From: Bacteroidaceae bacterium
Lineage (GTDB): Bacteria > Bacteroidota > Bacteroidia > Bacteroidales > Bacteroidaceae
DNA: 47,760 nt
Assembly (NCBI GenBank): GCA_024684455.1
Contig: JAIKWU010000032.1
Coordinates: forward strand, 1 to 47,760
Direction of reading: 5' to 3'
Each line of letters starts with the position of its first letter. The stretch's first letter is position 1. A model generated the notes under the pieces. It did not search any database and had not been told where the DNA came from. It was given only the letters and a program-made list of their open reading frames with translations. The translations under genes were made by a program, and so were the position numbers. Shown here piece by piece: positions 1 through 6,865 of this stretch.

Positions 1-1
1 A

Positions 2-580
2 AAAAAGGTCATTAAGGCTTGCTACGACGGAGGCGTACGTGCCTTCGAGTTCACGAACCGCGGCGACTTCGCCCACGAAGTGTTTGCCGAGTGCGTCAAG
101 TATGCTGCCAAGGAATGTCCTGACATGGCGATGGGCGTAGGCAGCGTGGTCGATGCACCCACAGCCGCCCTCTACATCCAACTCGGTGCCTGCTTCATCG
201 TCGGTCCCCTTTTCAATCCCGACGTGGCACCTGTCTGCAACCGCCGCCTCGTCCCCTACTGTCCTGGCTGCGGCTCTGTCAGCGAAGTCGGCAAGGCGCA
301 GGAACTCGGTTGCGACCTCACCAAGGTATTCCCTGGCGACGTCTATGGCCCTGCTTTCGTCAAAGGTCTCAAGGCTCCGATGCCATGGTCAAAGATTATG
401 GTCACGGGTGGCGTTGCTCCGACCGAGGAAAACCTCACCGCCTGGTTCCGTGCTGGCGTCTATTGCGTAGGCATGGGCAGCAAACTCTTCCCCAAGGACA
501 AGGTTGAAGCCGAGGATTGGCAGTACATCACCGACATGTGCCGCTCATGTCTCGACATCATACGTCGCGCGCGCACGTAA
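2..580 (+). CDS. eda: KDPG/KHG aldolase, 5' partial
   Basis: Class I aldolase that splits 2-keto-3-deoxy-6-phosphogluconate into pyruvate and glyceraldehyde 3-phosphate (Entner-Doudoroff and hexuronate breakdown), cytoplasmic. The frame is open from base 2, so the N-terminus lies outside the window; about 192 residues are visible. The segment [11 protein letters not shown] carries the conserved active-site Glu. [12 protein letters not shown] carries the Schiff-base Lys just before the FPG turn, and VTGGV plus VGMGSKLFP form the phosphate-binding end of the TIM barrel. A hairpin terminator follows at 604-660. The partner gene, expected to be a KDG kinase, would lie outside the window. Family assignment is secure; only the N-terminus is missing. 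Confidence 0.93.
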   Translation, partial: KKVIKACYDGGVRAFEFTNRGDFAHEVFAECVKYAAKECPDMAMGVGSVVDAPTAALYIQLGACFIVGPLFNPDVAPVCNRRLVPYCPGCGSVSEVGKAQELGCDLTKVFPGDVYGPAFVKGLKAPMPWSKIMVTGGVAPTEENLTAWFRAGVYCVGMGSKLFPKDKVEAEDWQYITDMCRSCLDIIRRART

Positions 581-603
581 CATATTATAACATCTCATTT
601 AAG

Positions 604-660
604 AACTACGAATGACACGACTTAAACAAATGAAACTCGTGTAATTCGTAGTTTATTTTT
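604..660 (+). terminator. Hairpin terminator after eda
   Basis: Positions 604-620 and 637-653 are inverted repeats of 17 bases with one mismatch, followed by the T-rich run ATTTTT. It lies 23 bases after the eda stop and is a plausible intrinsic terminator. The arm (ACGAATGACACGA) resembles the 9-base-period repeats seen elsewhere in the window. Confidence 0.7.
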
Positions 661-705
661 ATGCATCAAAAACACCCGTTTTCGCGAGTGTTACCTACGT
701 TAGAA

Positions 706-789
706 ATTTCACCGCAGAGGTACAAAAGTTTCACTGCGGTGGAACAAAAGTTTCACCGCGGTGGTACAAAAGTTTCACTGCGGTGAAAC
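706..789. repeat. Four-unit palindromic repeat array (copy 1)
   Basis: Four 18-bp dyads start at 706, 728, 750 and 772, an exact 22-bp period, separated by AAAA and followed by TTTTT. The units read GTTTCACYGCGGTGRWAC; the first is the most decayed, and the last, GTTTCACTGCGGTGAAAC, is nearly a perfect palindrome. The same architecture recurs at 28908-28991 and 38097-38180. Intergenic, no coding potential. Function unknown: protein-binding array, RNA hairpins or a mobile repeat are all possible. Confidence 0.9.
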
Positions 790-870
790 TTTTTGAGAAC
801 AGCGGTACAGTTTTCAGACATCTGTAGCCATGTATTTGAGGGTTCCCCATGCAAGTTTTTGGAAATCCTC

Positions 871-901
871 TTTGTTTTCTACGCGAAAAACAGTAATTTT
901 G
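871..901 (+). promoter_or_regulatory. Bacteroidetes-type promoter of the leader RNA
   Basis: TTTG at 871-874, a 19-base spacer and TAATTTTG at 894-901 match the Bacteroidetes -33/-7 pattern (TTTG...TAnnTTTG). Transcription would start near 908, giving a leader of about 300 nt before the methyltransferase start at 1204. Confidence 0.7.
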
Positions 902-907
902 CAACTG

Positions 908-1203
908 ATTCGGAAGAGAAATGCCGAAGAATTAGCATTCGCTATTGTTTCGCGTTCAGCCAAAAGCCTCGGAAACTTCTTGGAAATAAAAACGTACTGA
1001 AATAATAGACGAAAGAGGTGTTCGTATGGACATCTCTGACAACTTTAATTAGCGATGCTATCACGCGCAAGCGTGATGCATTCTTGTAAAGTTGTCTGAG
1101 GTTTCCGTCCGAGGCTGCCTCAATGCTGAACGCAATAAGGTGCATCACGCCTTTTTGCGTCATGGCGTGATTGATAGTAGAGTGCTTCTAACTATCAATC
1201 ACC
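908..1203 (+). ncRNA. Candidate structured leader RNA upstream of the methyltransferase
   Basis: The stretch between the promoter and the methyltransferase start holds nested helices visible by eye: 952-960 with 1125-1133 (9 bp, perfect); 966-976 with 1101-1115 (11 pairs with a 3-4 base bulge); 1015-1023 with 1028-1036 (9 pairs including two G-U, loop GTAT); 1038-1047 with 1087-1096 (10 bp, perfect); 1060-1066 with 1071-1077 (loop GCAA). Near the 3' end, 1144-1151 can pair with 1164-1171, and 1167-1178 with 1191-1202 (12 bp, ending one base before the ATG). In addition 1071-1080 is exactly complementary to 1141-1150. Short frames on both strands here look non-coding. I do not recognise a known RNA class; it could be a cis-regulator, a ribozyme relic or a repeat element. 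Confidence 0.6.
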
Positions 1204-2277
1204 ATGGCTAACAAAAATCTGAATGCCGCCAAGACGGCGAAGAAGGACGAGTTCTACACCCAACTCGTTGACATCGAACGTGAGTTGCAACACTATTGGC
1301 CACACTTTCGTGGCAAAACCGTACTCTGCAACTGCGACGACCCCTACGAATCGAATTTCTTCAAATACTTTGCTTTGCGTTTCAACCAGTTAGGGCTGAA
1401 GCGATTGATTTGTACGTGCTACAACGGTTCGCCTGTGCAAGGCAACGAACTGATGATTGACTGGGGCGATTTCTTCGACGAACCGAAGAAAATTGCTTAC
1501 AAGGTTGAGATTACGGAAGTGCGTGACCTCAACGGCGACGGTGCCGTAGATCTCAGCGATGTCCGCTACTTGTTGCAGAACGACAAGAACGTACTTTCAA
1601 CACTCAAAACAGGCGACTTCCGCGACCCCGAATGTATCGAACTGCTCAAACAAGCCGACATCGTCGTCACCAACCCACCCTTCTCTCTCTTCCGCGAATA
1701 TGTTGCACAACTGATGGAATATGAGAAGAAGTTTTTGATTGTGGGAAATCAAGGGGCTATTATATATAAGGAGATATTCCCATCAGTCATTAATAATAAA
1801 ATTTGGTTAGGGTATGGCTTTAAGGGAGGCGCTGCTCATTTTGTCTCACCATATCAAGATACTGCTACTGCAAATGATCATAGAGAAGGAATGATCAGAG
1901 TGTCAGGTGTTCATTGGTTCACAAACCTCGATATACCGAAAAGAAACGAATCAATTGATTTGGTATGCAAATATACACCCAAAGAATATCCTTCATTTGA
2001 TAATTACAATGCCATTAATGTTAATAAAACCTCCGACATTCCTTATGATTATCCAGGAATTATGGGAGTACCCATTACCTTTCTTGACAAATACAATCCC
2101 GAACAGTTCGAGATTATATGGCAAGCAAGTGGAAATACACGTGCCTCTGCACCGCTGGATATACTTGAAAGAGTTGGCTATAAAGTTCATCCAGAAGACC
2201 GAGGAGGCTGTGGTGTAGTAATGGGTAAAAGACAATACAGTAGAATCCTCATCCGCAACAAACATCCTCAATTATAG
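1204..2277 (+). CDS. EcoRI-family adenine-specific DNA methyltransferase
   Basis: Transfers a methyl group from S-adenosylmethionine to adenine in a DNA target; 357 aa against about 325 for M.EcoRI. The N-terminus (KKDEFYTQLVDIERELQHY, then VLCNCDDPYESNFFKYF at about 40-56) is characteristic of the EcoRI methylase family. The catalytic NPPF motif is at 157-160, within DIVVTNPPFSLFREYVAQL. Residues 108-120 (DLNGDGAVDLSDV) form a Ca-loop-like insertion just before it. The start at 1204 directly follows a hairpin that ends at 1202. The DNA changes character inside the gene: GC-rich codons up to about 1715, then clearly AT-rich codons to the end, unlike the neighbours. The next gene in the same direction encodes a DUF262-HNH nuclease, suggesting a restriction-modification or defence pair. 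The target sequence cannot be read from the protein. Confidence 0.9.
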   Translation: MANKNLNAAKTAKKDEFYTQLVDIERELQHYWPHFRGKTVLCNCDDPYESNFFKYFALRFNQLGLKRLICTCYNGSPVQGNELMIDWGDFFDEPKKIAYKVEITEVRDLNGDGAVDLSDVRYLLQNDKNVLSTLKTGDFRDPECIELLKQADIVVTNPPFSLFREYVAQLMEYEKKFLIVGNQGAIIYKEIFPSVINNKIWLGYGFKGGAAHFVSPYQDTATANDHREGMIRVSGVHWFTNLDIPKRNESIDLVCKYTPKEYPSFDNYNAINVNKTSDIPYDYPGIMGVPITFLDKYNPEQFEIIWQASGNTRASAPLDILERVGYKVHPEDRGGCGVVMGKRQYSRILIRNKHPQL

Positions 2278-2281
2278 CATT

Positions 2282-2345
2282 GTAGGGGCATATCTTGTAT
2301 ATGCCCTCTTGTCTCGTAAAGGGCATTGACAAGCAATGCCCCTAC
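2282..2345. repeat. REP-like double-hairpin (cruciform) element
   Basis: Two hairpins sit side by side: GGGCATAT/ATATGCCC (2286-2306) and GGGCATTG/CAATGCCC (2321-2341), each with a 5-base loop, enclosed by GTAG (2282-2285) and CTAC (2342-2345). The ends GTAGGGGCAT and ATGCCCCTAC are also perfect 10-bp inverted repeats. It fills the gap between the methyltransferase stop and the nuclease start, and looks like a REP/BIME-style dispersed repeat. Confidence 0.8.
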
Positions 2346-2379
2346 CAGCAAAGAAATCACACAAAAAACATCCACAACT

Positions 2380-3504
2380 ATGATGACCATCGAAGAACGT
2401 AAGATTAAAGTGGGCGACATTGTCCGCGGCTATGTCAACAACGACGAACAAGGCGTTCGTGGCTATGACGGACTGCTCGACATCCGACCACCCTACCAGC
2501 GCGAGTTTATCTATAACGAAAAGGAACAGCGTGCCGTCATCAACACCGTGCTGAACGGCTATCCGCTCAATACGATGTACTGGGTGCGACGCTCGGACGA
2601 TGCCGAATGTCCCTACGAAGTGATGGACGGGCAGCAACGTACGCTCTCCATCTGCGAATACGTCAATGGCAAGTTCGCCTACGACTTCAAGAACTTCTTC
2701 AACCAACCTGCAGACATTCAGCAGCGCATTCTCGACTATCCGCTGACCGTGTATGTGTGTGAAGGCGAGCCGAGCGAGAAACTGGCATGGTTTCAAACCA
2801 TCAACCTTGCCGGCAAACCGCTCAACGAACAGGAAATCAACAATGCCATCTATGCAGGGCCGTTTGTCTCGGATGCCAAGCGGCACTTCTCGAAGTCGAA
2901 CTGCGGGGCTTGGCGACTGGGCAAAGAACTCGTGAACGGCACACCTATCCGTCAGGACTTCCTCAAGAAAGCGCTCGAATGGATAGCCGACCACGAAACA
3001 CGCGAGGGTCACGTTCAGAGTGCCGTCGGCTACATGGCTCAGCACCAGCACGACCCGAATGCCAACAACTTGTGGACTTACTTCCAAAACGTACTCAACT
3101 GGGCGATTACGAACTTCGACATGCGCCGTTTCAAGAAAATCATGAAAGGGCTCGACTGGGCCATGCTCTACGACAAATACGGAACGGAAACGCTCGACAC
3201 GGTGGCCCTCGGCGAACGCATCTCTGCCCTCATGCGCGACAGCGAAATCCAGAAGCAGGCGGGCATCATCCCCTATGTGCTGACTGGCGACGAACACTAT
3301 CTGGACCTCCGCGCTTTTCCCGAAGACATCAAACTCGCTGTGTGGGAGCAGCAAAAGCACATCTGCCCACTCTGCGGCAAGGAGTTCGACATCGAATTTA
3401 TGGAAGGCGACCACATCACGCCGTGGCGCGAAGGTGGCCGCACAGTCATTGAAAACTGCCAGATGCTCTGCCGCGAGTGCAACCGACGGAAAGGGAGTAA
3501 GTAA
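2380..3504 (+). CDS. DUF262 / HNH endonuclease domain protein
   Basis: Probable DNA-cutting protein of a defence system. With the ATG at 2380 (or 2383) it is 374 aa. An in-frame TTG at 2326 lies inside the preceding repeat element and is less likely. The N-terminal DUF262 (ParB/Srx-like) domain shows PPYQREFIYN at 37-46 and the hallmark DGQQRT at 83-88. A helical middle region follows. The C-terminal HNH module has two CxxC pairs (329/332 and 364/367) for zinc, the catalytic DH at 344-345 and the Asn at 359. DUF262 proteins include GmrS/GmrD-like nucleotide-dependent restriction enzymes, usually with a DUF1524 nuclease; here an HNH replaces it. The gene follows an EcoRI-type methylase, so it may be the restriction partner. 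Composition matches the host better than the 3' half of the methylase does. Confidence 0.85.
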   Translation: MMTIEERKIKVGDIVRGYVNNDEQGVRGYDGLLDIRPPYQREFIYNEKEQRAVINTVLNGYPLNTMYWVRRSDDAECPYEVMDGQQRTLSICEYVNGKFAYDFKNFFNQPADIQQRILDYPLTVYVCEGEPSEKLAWFQTINLAGKPLNEQEINNAIYAGPFVSDAKRHFSKSNCGAWRLGKELVNGTPIRQDFLKKALEWIADHETREGHVQSAVGYMAQHQHDPNANNLWTYFQNVLNWAITNFDMRRFKKIMKGLDWAMLYDKYGTETLDTVALGERISALMRDSEIQKQAGIIPYVLTGDEHYLDLRAFPEDIKLAVWEQQKHICPLCGKEFDIEFMEGDHITPWREGGRTVIENCQMLCRECNRRKGSK

Positions 3505-3522
3505 AACGAGAGTTTCTTGAAC

Positions 3523-3583
3523 AAGATTATGGGGATTAAAAGGATTTTTACTCAAGTATTCATCCTAATAATCCCCATAATCC
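3523..3583. terminator. Bidirectional hairpin between convergent genes
   Basis: GATTATGGGGATTA (3525-3538) is exactly inverted at 3569-3582, between the DUF262-HNH gene (plus) and xylA (minus). Each arm is built of degenerate 9-base units (AAGATTATG, GGGATTAAA, AGGATTTTT), similar to 20497-20532. It probably ends transcription in both directions. Confidence 0.7.
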
Positions 3584-3603
3584 TGTTTTAGACGATGAAG
3601 GGG

Positions 3604-4917
3604 TTATGCGTACATGGCAACGATGGCCTCGTAAAGTTCCTGTTTTCCAGAGGTTTGCTTCGGCTCGTCAACCTTCTTGCCATATTCATAAACCTGCTCG
3701 AAAGTGAGTTTGCCGTCTTCAAAGTCCTTACCGATACCGCTGTCGAAGGATGCGTAACGGTCCTTCAGCATCTGGCAATAGGGCGATTCCTCGAGCAACT
3801 GGGCTGCAGATTCGAGTGCATGAGCCATGGCGTCCATACCTGCGATGTGTGCGATGAAGATATCTTCGAGGTCGGTCGAGTTGCGACGTGTCTTGGCATC
3901 GAAGTTGGTACCACCCGTGCCGAATCCGCCGTTGCGAATGATTTGCAGCCATGCCTGCACAAGTTCGTACTGGTCAATGGGGAATTGGTCGGTATCCCAT
4001 CCGTTCTGATAGTCACCGCGATTGGCGTCAATGGAACCAAGCATACCATTGTCAACGGCTACGGCAAGTTCGTGTTCGAAGGTATGACCAGCAAGGGTGG
4101 CGTGGTTCACTTCGATATTCACCTTGAAATCCTTGTCGAGACCGTGTGCTTTGAGGAATCCAATAACGGTCTCCGTATCGACGTCATACTGGTGCTTCAT
4201 TGGTTCGCACGGCTTAGGCTCGATGAGGAAGGTGCCCTTGAATCCTTTCGAACGTGCATAGTCGCGAGCCATACCGAGCATCGTTGCCATGTGTTCTTTT
4301 TCACGACGCTGGTCGGTGTTGAGTATCGACATGTAGCCTTCACGACCACCCCAGAAGACGTAGTTCTCGGCACCGAGTTCGATGCCGGCATCCATGGCGT
4401 TCTTAATCTGAACGATGGCACGAGCCACGACGTCGAAGTCAGGATTGGTGGAAGCACCATTCATGTAGCGCTTGTTGCCGAAGACATTGGCGGTGGACCA
4501 CAGCAACTTGATGCCTGTCTCCTGCATCTTCTGCTTCAGATATGCAACGATGGCTTTGAGATTGGCTTCGTACTCTTCGATGCTATTACCCTCGCTGATG
4601 AGGTCCACGTCGTGGAAGCAAAAGTAGTTGATGCCGAGTTTCTGCATGATTTCAAAACCTGCATCGGCACGATTCTTCGCTACGTCAAGCGCATCCTTGC
4701 CCGTGTTCCACGGAAAGGTCTTGGTGCCAGGACCAAACTGGTCGGAACCTTCAGCACAGAGGGTATGCCACCAGCACATGGCAAAGCGCAGCCAGTCCTT
4801 CATCTTACGATCCATGATGACCTTTTCGGCATCATAGTAGTGAAAGGCAAAAGGATTCTTCGAGTCCTTGCCCTCAAACTTGATTTTCTGAATCTCAGGA
4901 AAAAATTCTTTAGACAT
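3604..4917 (-). CDS. xylA: Xylose isomerase
   Basis: Interconverts D-xylose and D-xylulose, a metal-dependent cytoplasmic enzyme. 437 aa from MSKEFFPEI; a longer frame to 4980 begins in the xylB-xylA gap and is unlikely. It is a class II enzyme: FHDVDL (catalytic His102, Asp105), LLWSTANVFG, LIEPKPCEPMKHQYD (metal Glu and Lys), NIEVNHATLAGHTFEHE (metal Glu, His) and SIDANRGD with WDTDQFP (metal Asp residues). It follows xylB with a 20-base gap on the same strand. There is no xylose transporter or XylR nearby. All key residues are present. Confidence 0.98.
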   Translation of the reverse strand: MSKEFFPEIQKIKFEGKDSKNPFAFHYYDAEKVIMDRKMKDWLRFAMCWWHTLCAEGSDQFGPGTKTFPWNTGKDALDVAKNRADAGFEIMQKLGINYFCFHDVDLISEGNSIEEYEANLKAIVAYLKQKMQETGIKLLWSTANVFGNKRYMNGASTNPDFDVVARAIVQIKNAMDAGIELGAENYVFWGGREGYMSILNTDQRREKEHMATMLGMARDYARSKGFKGTFLIEPKPCEPMKHQYDVDTETVIGFLKAHGLDKDFKVNIEVNHATLAGHTFEHELAVAVDNGMLGSIDANRGDYQNGWDTDQFPIDQYELVQAWLQIIRNGGFGTGGTNFDAKTRRNSTDLEDIFIAHIAGMDAMAHALESAAQLLEESPYCQMLKDRYASFDSGIGKDFEDGKLTFEQVYEYGKKVDEPKQTSGKQELYEAIVAMYA

Positions 4918-4937
4918 AGGTGTTAATGTGTTAATAG

Positions 4938-6434
4938 TTATGAATGAATTAAAGTGTATTTGGAAAGATAGTTTTGCCATCGAGCGTATGCATCCAAGTA
5001 TGCCTGTTGCTTCTGTGGGTCGGGCTCAATGGTAGAGACATGTTCGAGCGTAGCAAAGGCTTCGTCGCTATCAGCATAGATGCCGGCACCGATGCCGGCA
5101 CCCTTTGCCGCACCTGCCGCACCATCGGTTTTGTAAAGATCGATGGTGGCACCCGAGATACAAGCCAACGCCTCGCGGAACAGCGGACTGAGGAACATAT
5201 TGGCGTGACCTGCATGGATGTTGGCGATGCTCATACCCATCGACTTCATCACGTCGATACCCTGTCGGAAGGAGAAAACAATGCCTTCCAGCGCGGCACG
5301 AAGCAGACACTGGGGAGTGTGGATGTTGAAGTTAAGCCCGTGTATGCTGCTACCAACATCCTGATTCTGTAAGATGCGCTCAGCACCGTTGCCAAAGGGA
5401 ATAATGGTCAGTCCGTCGCAACCAATCGGCACCTGTGCAGCCATGACGTTGATTTCGTCGTAGGAAACGGTGGGAGCCACAGCACGCCTGACCCATGCAT
5501 TCAGAATGCCGGTACCGTTAATGCAAAGGAGAACACCCAGACGTATGGCATCTGGGCTGTGATTCACGTGTGCAAAAGTATTGACACGGCTCAACGGGTC
5601 ATAGTTCACTGTGTCGAGCACGCCATAGACCACGCCTGACGTACCTGCTGTAGCGGCAATCTCACCTGGACGCATCACATTGAGTGACAAGGCATTGTTG
5701 GGCTGGTCGCCTCCACGATAGGCAATCGGCGTGTCGGCAGCCAATCCGAGTTCGCTGGCTACATCCTTCGACACACGGCACTGAACCGCAAAGGTTGGCA
5801 CAATGTCGGGTATCAGACTCTCATTGAAGCCGAAGTATTGCATCACGTCACGACTCACACGGTTCTCCTGAAAATCCCAGAAGATGCCTTCCGACAAGCC
5901 CGAGACTGTCGTATTGATACATCCTCCGCTCAGCCGCATGGCGATGTAGTCGCCAGGAAGCATCACCTTGTCAATGCGCGCAAACAACGCAGGCTCATTG
6001 TCCTTGACCCAAGCGAGTTTCGCAGCAGTGAAGTTGCCAGGAGAATTGAGCAAATGGCTCAGCGCACGCTCATGACCAATGGCTTCGAAAGCAGCATTGC
6101 CGTAGGGTACAGCACGTCCATCACACCAGATGATACTGGGACGCAAGACCTTGCCCTCTTTGTCAACACAGACCAAGCCGTGCATCTGGTAACTGATGCC
6201 GATAGCAAGCACATCAGCACCAGTGGCACCAGACTGTTGCATCACCTGCTGTGTGGCCACTTTCAAGTTTTGCCACCACATCTCAGGCTCTTGCTCAGCC
6301 CACCCCGCCTGATGCGCTATGATTGGAGCCTCGGTCTGTGGCCAGAAGCACGATGCCACACAACGCCCCGACTTCACCTCAACCAGTGAAGCCTTCACAG
6401 ACGACGTGCCAATGTCATAACCTAAGAGATACAT
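4938..6434 (-). CDS. xylB: Xylulokinase
   Basis: Phosphorylates D-xylulose with ATP to xylulose 5-phosphate, feeding the pentose phosphate pathway; FGGY sugar-kinase fold, 498 aa. The N-terminal phosphate loop DIGTSSVK is at 7-14, SYQMHGLV at 81-88 and IIWCDGRA near 101-108. The catalytic base Asp243 is in AYRGGDQPNNALS, and ATAGTSGVVYG follows as the second nucleotide-binding segment. The start lies 2 bases after the DUF5606 stop, so the gene is probably translated from the nusB-coaE transcript and coupled to it. It is followed by xylA. Confidence 0.97.
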   Translation of the reverse strand: MYLLGYDIGTSSVKASLVEVKSGRCVASCFWPQTEAPIIAHQAGWAEQEPEMWWQNLKVATQQVMQQSGATGADVLAIGISYQMHGLVCVDKEGKVLRPSIIWCDGRAVPYGNAAFEAIGHERALSHLLNSPGNFTAAKLAWVKDNEPALFARIDKVMLPGDYIAMRLSGGCINTTVSGLSEGIFWDFQENRVSRDVMQYFGFNESLIPDIVPTFAVQCRVSKDVASELGLAADTPIAYRGGDQPNNALSLNVMRPGEIAATAGTSGVVYGVLDTVNYDPLSRVNTFAHVNHSPDAIRLGVLLCINGTGILNAWVRRAVAPTVSYDEINVMAAQVPIGCDGLTIIPFGNGAERILQNQDVGSSIHGLNFNIHTPQCLLRAALEGIVFSFRQGIDVMKSMGMSIANIHAGHANMFLSPLFREALACISGATIDLYKTDGAAGAAKGAGIGAGIYADSDEAFATLEHVSTIEPDPQKQQAYLDAYARWQNYLSKYTLIHS

Positions 6435-6436
6435 GA

Positions 6437-6865
6437 CTATGCCTCCTTAGTCTCGGCTTCTTCCTCTTTGATTTCAAAGTCTGTCATGCCTTCGCTGACA
6501 AGGATGTTGTACCATGACAGCACCTTGCGCATGTCGCTGACACGCACGCGGTCAGCATCGTAGTTAGGCAGTGCCTTCATAAAGAACGCAACCACGTCGT
6601 CCTGACTGGCCTTCTTCGGATGCAGTTCGACAGCCTTTCCGTCGTATGCTTTCTGAATGTTTTGGAACACAACTGCCAAAGGCACCTCCTTGTCATCGTC
6701 AGTATAGATGGAGATGTCCGAAAGCGCCACAACACGGTCGGTGGCGTATGCTGGTTGACGTTTCTTGCTTTCATCGATTGCCTCGACTATCAGCATGTTT
6801 TTGCCTCGCGAAATAAACTTGAAGAGGCCTGGCTTGCCAGAAATGGCTAAAACTGTTTTCAACAT
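6437..6865 (-). CDS. DUF5606 family protein
   Basis: Function unknown; 142 aa, a small cytoplasmic protein found in Bacteroidetes. It begins MLKTVLAISGKPGLFKFISRG. The first half (to about residue 80) looks like a small beta-rich domain with RVVALSDISIYT; the second half is helical and ends in an acidic tail (IKEEEAETKEA). The start overlaps the end of coaE by 7 bases and the stop is 2 bases from xylB, so it is embedded in the nusB-to-xylA operon. There is no signal peptide or membrane segment. Family recognised from overall sequence, no biochemical role claimed. Confidence 0.85.
   Translation of the reverse strand: MLKTVLAISGKPGLFKFISRGKNMLIVEAIDESKKRQPAYATDRVVALSDISIYTDDDKEVPLAVVFQNIQKAYDGKAVELHPKKASQDDVVAFFMKALPNYDADRVRVSDMRKVLSWYNILVSEGMTDFEIKEEEAETKEA

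Noticed and set aside
706..789. CRISPR array
   Set aside because: The spacing elements are only 4 bases and near-constant, units are palindromes, there are exactly four at each locus, and no cas genes are near.
793..1163. Short open frames on both strands (793-1005 plus, 942-1163 minus) within the leader region
   Set aside because: They overlap the helices of the proposed RNA, have no domain, no upstream promoter of their own for the minus frame, and no ribosome-binding context. The sequence is better explained as structured RNA.
1525..1563. Dockerin domain fused to the methylase
   Set aside because: Only one DxNxDG loop is present; dockerins have two plus helices, and the protein is not secreted.
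2272..3555. Long minus-strand frame (427 aa) opposite the DUF262-HNH gene
   Set aside because: It is antisense to a clear DUF262/HNH protein; the residue composition is that of a reversed coding frame and no motif is visible.
3595..4926. 443-aa plus-strand frame opposite xylA
   Set aside because: Mirror of xylA, which has every catalytic residue. The antisense translation lacks any recognisable family.
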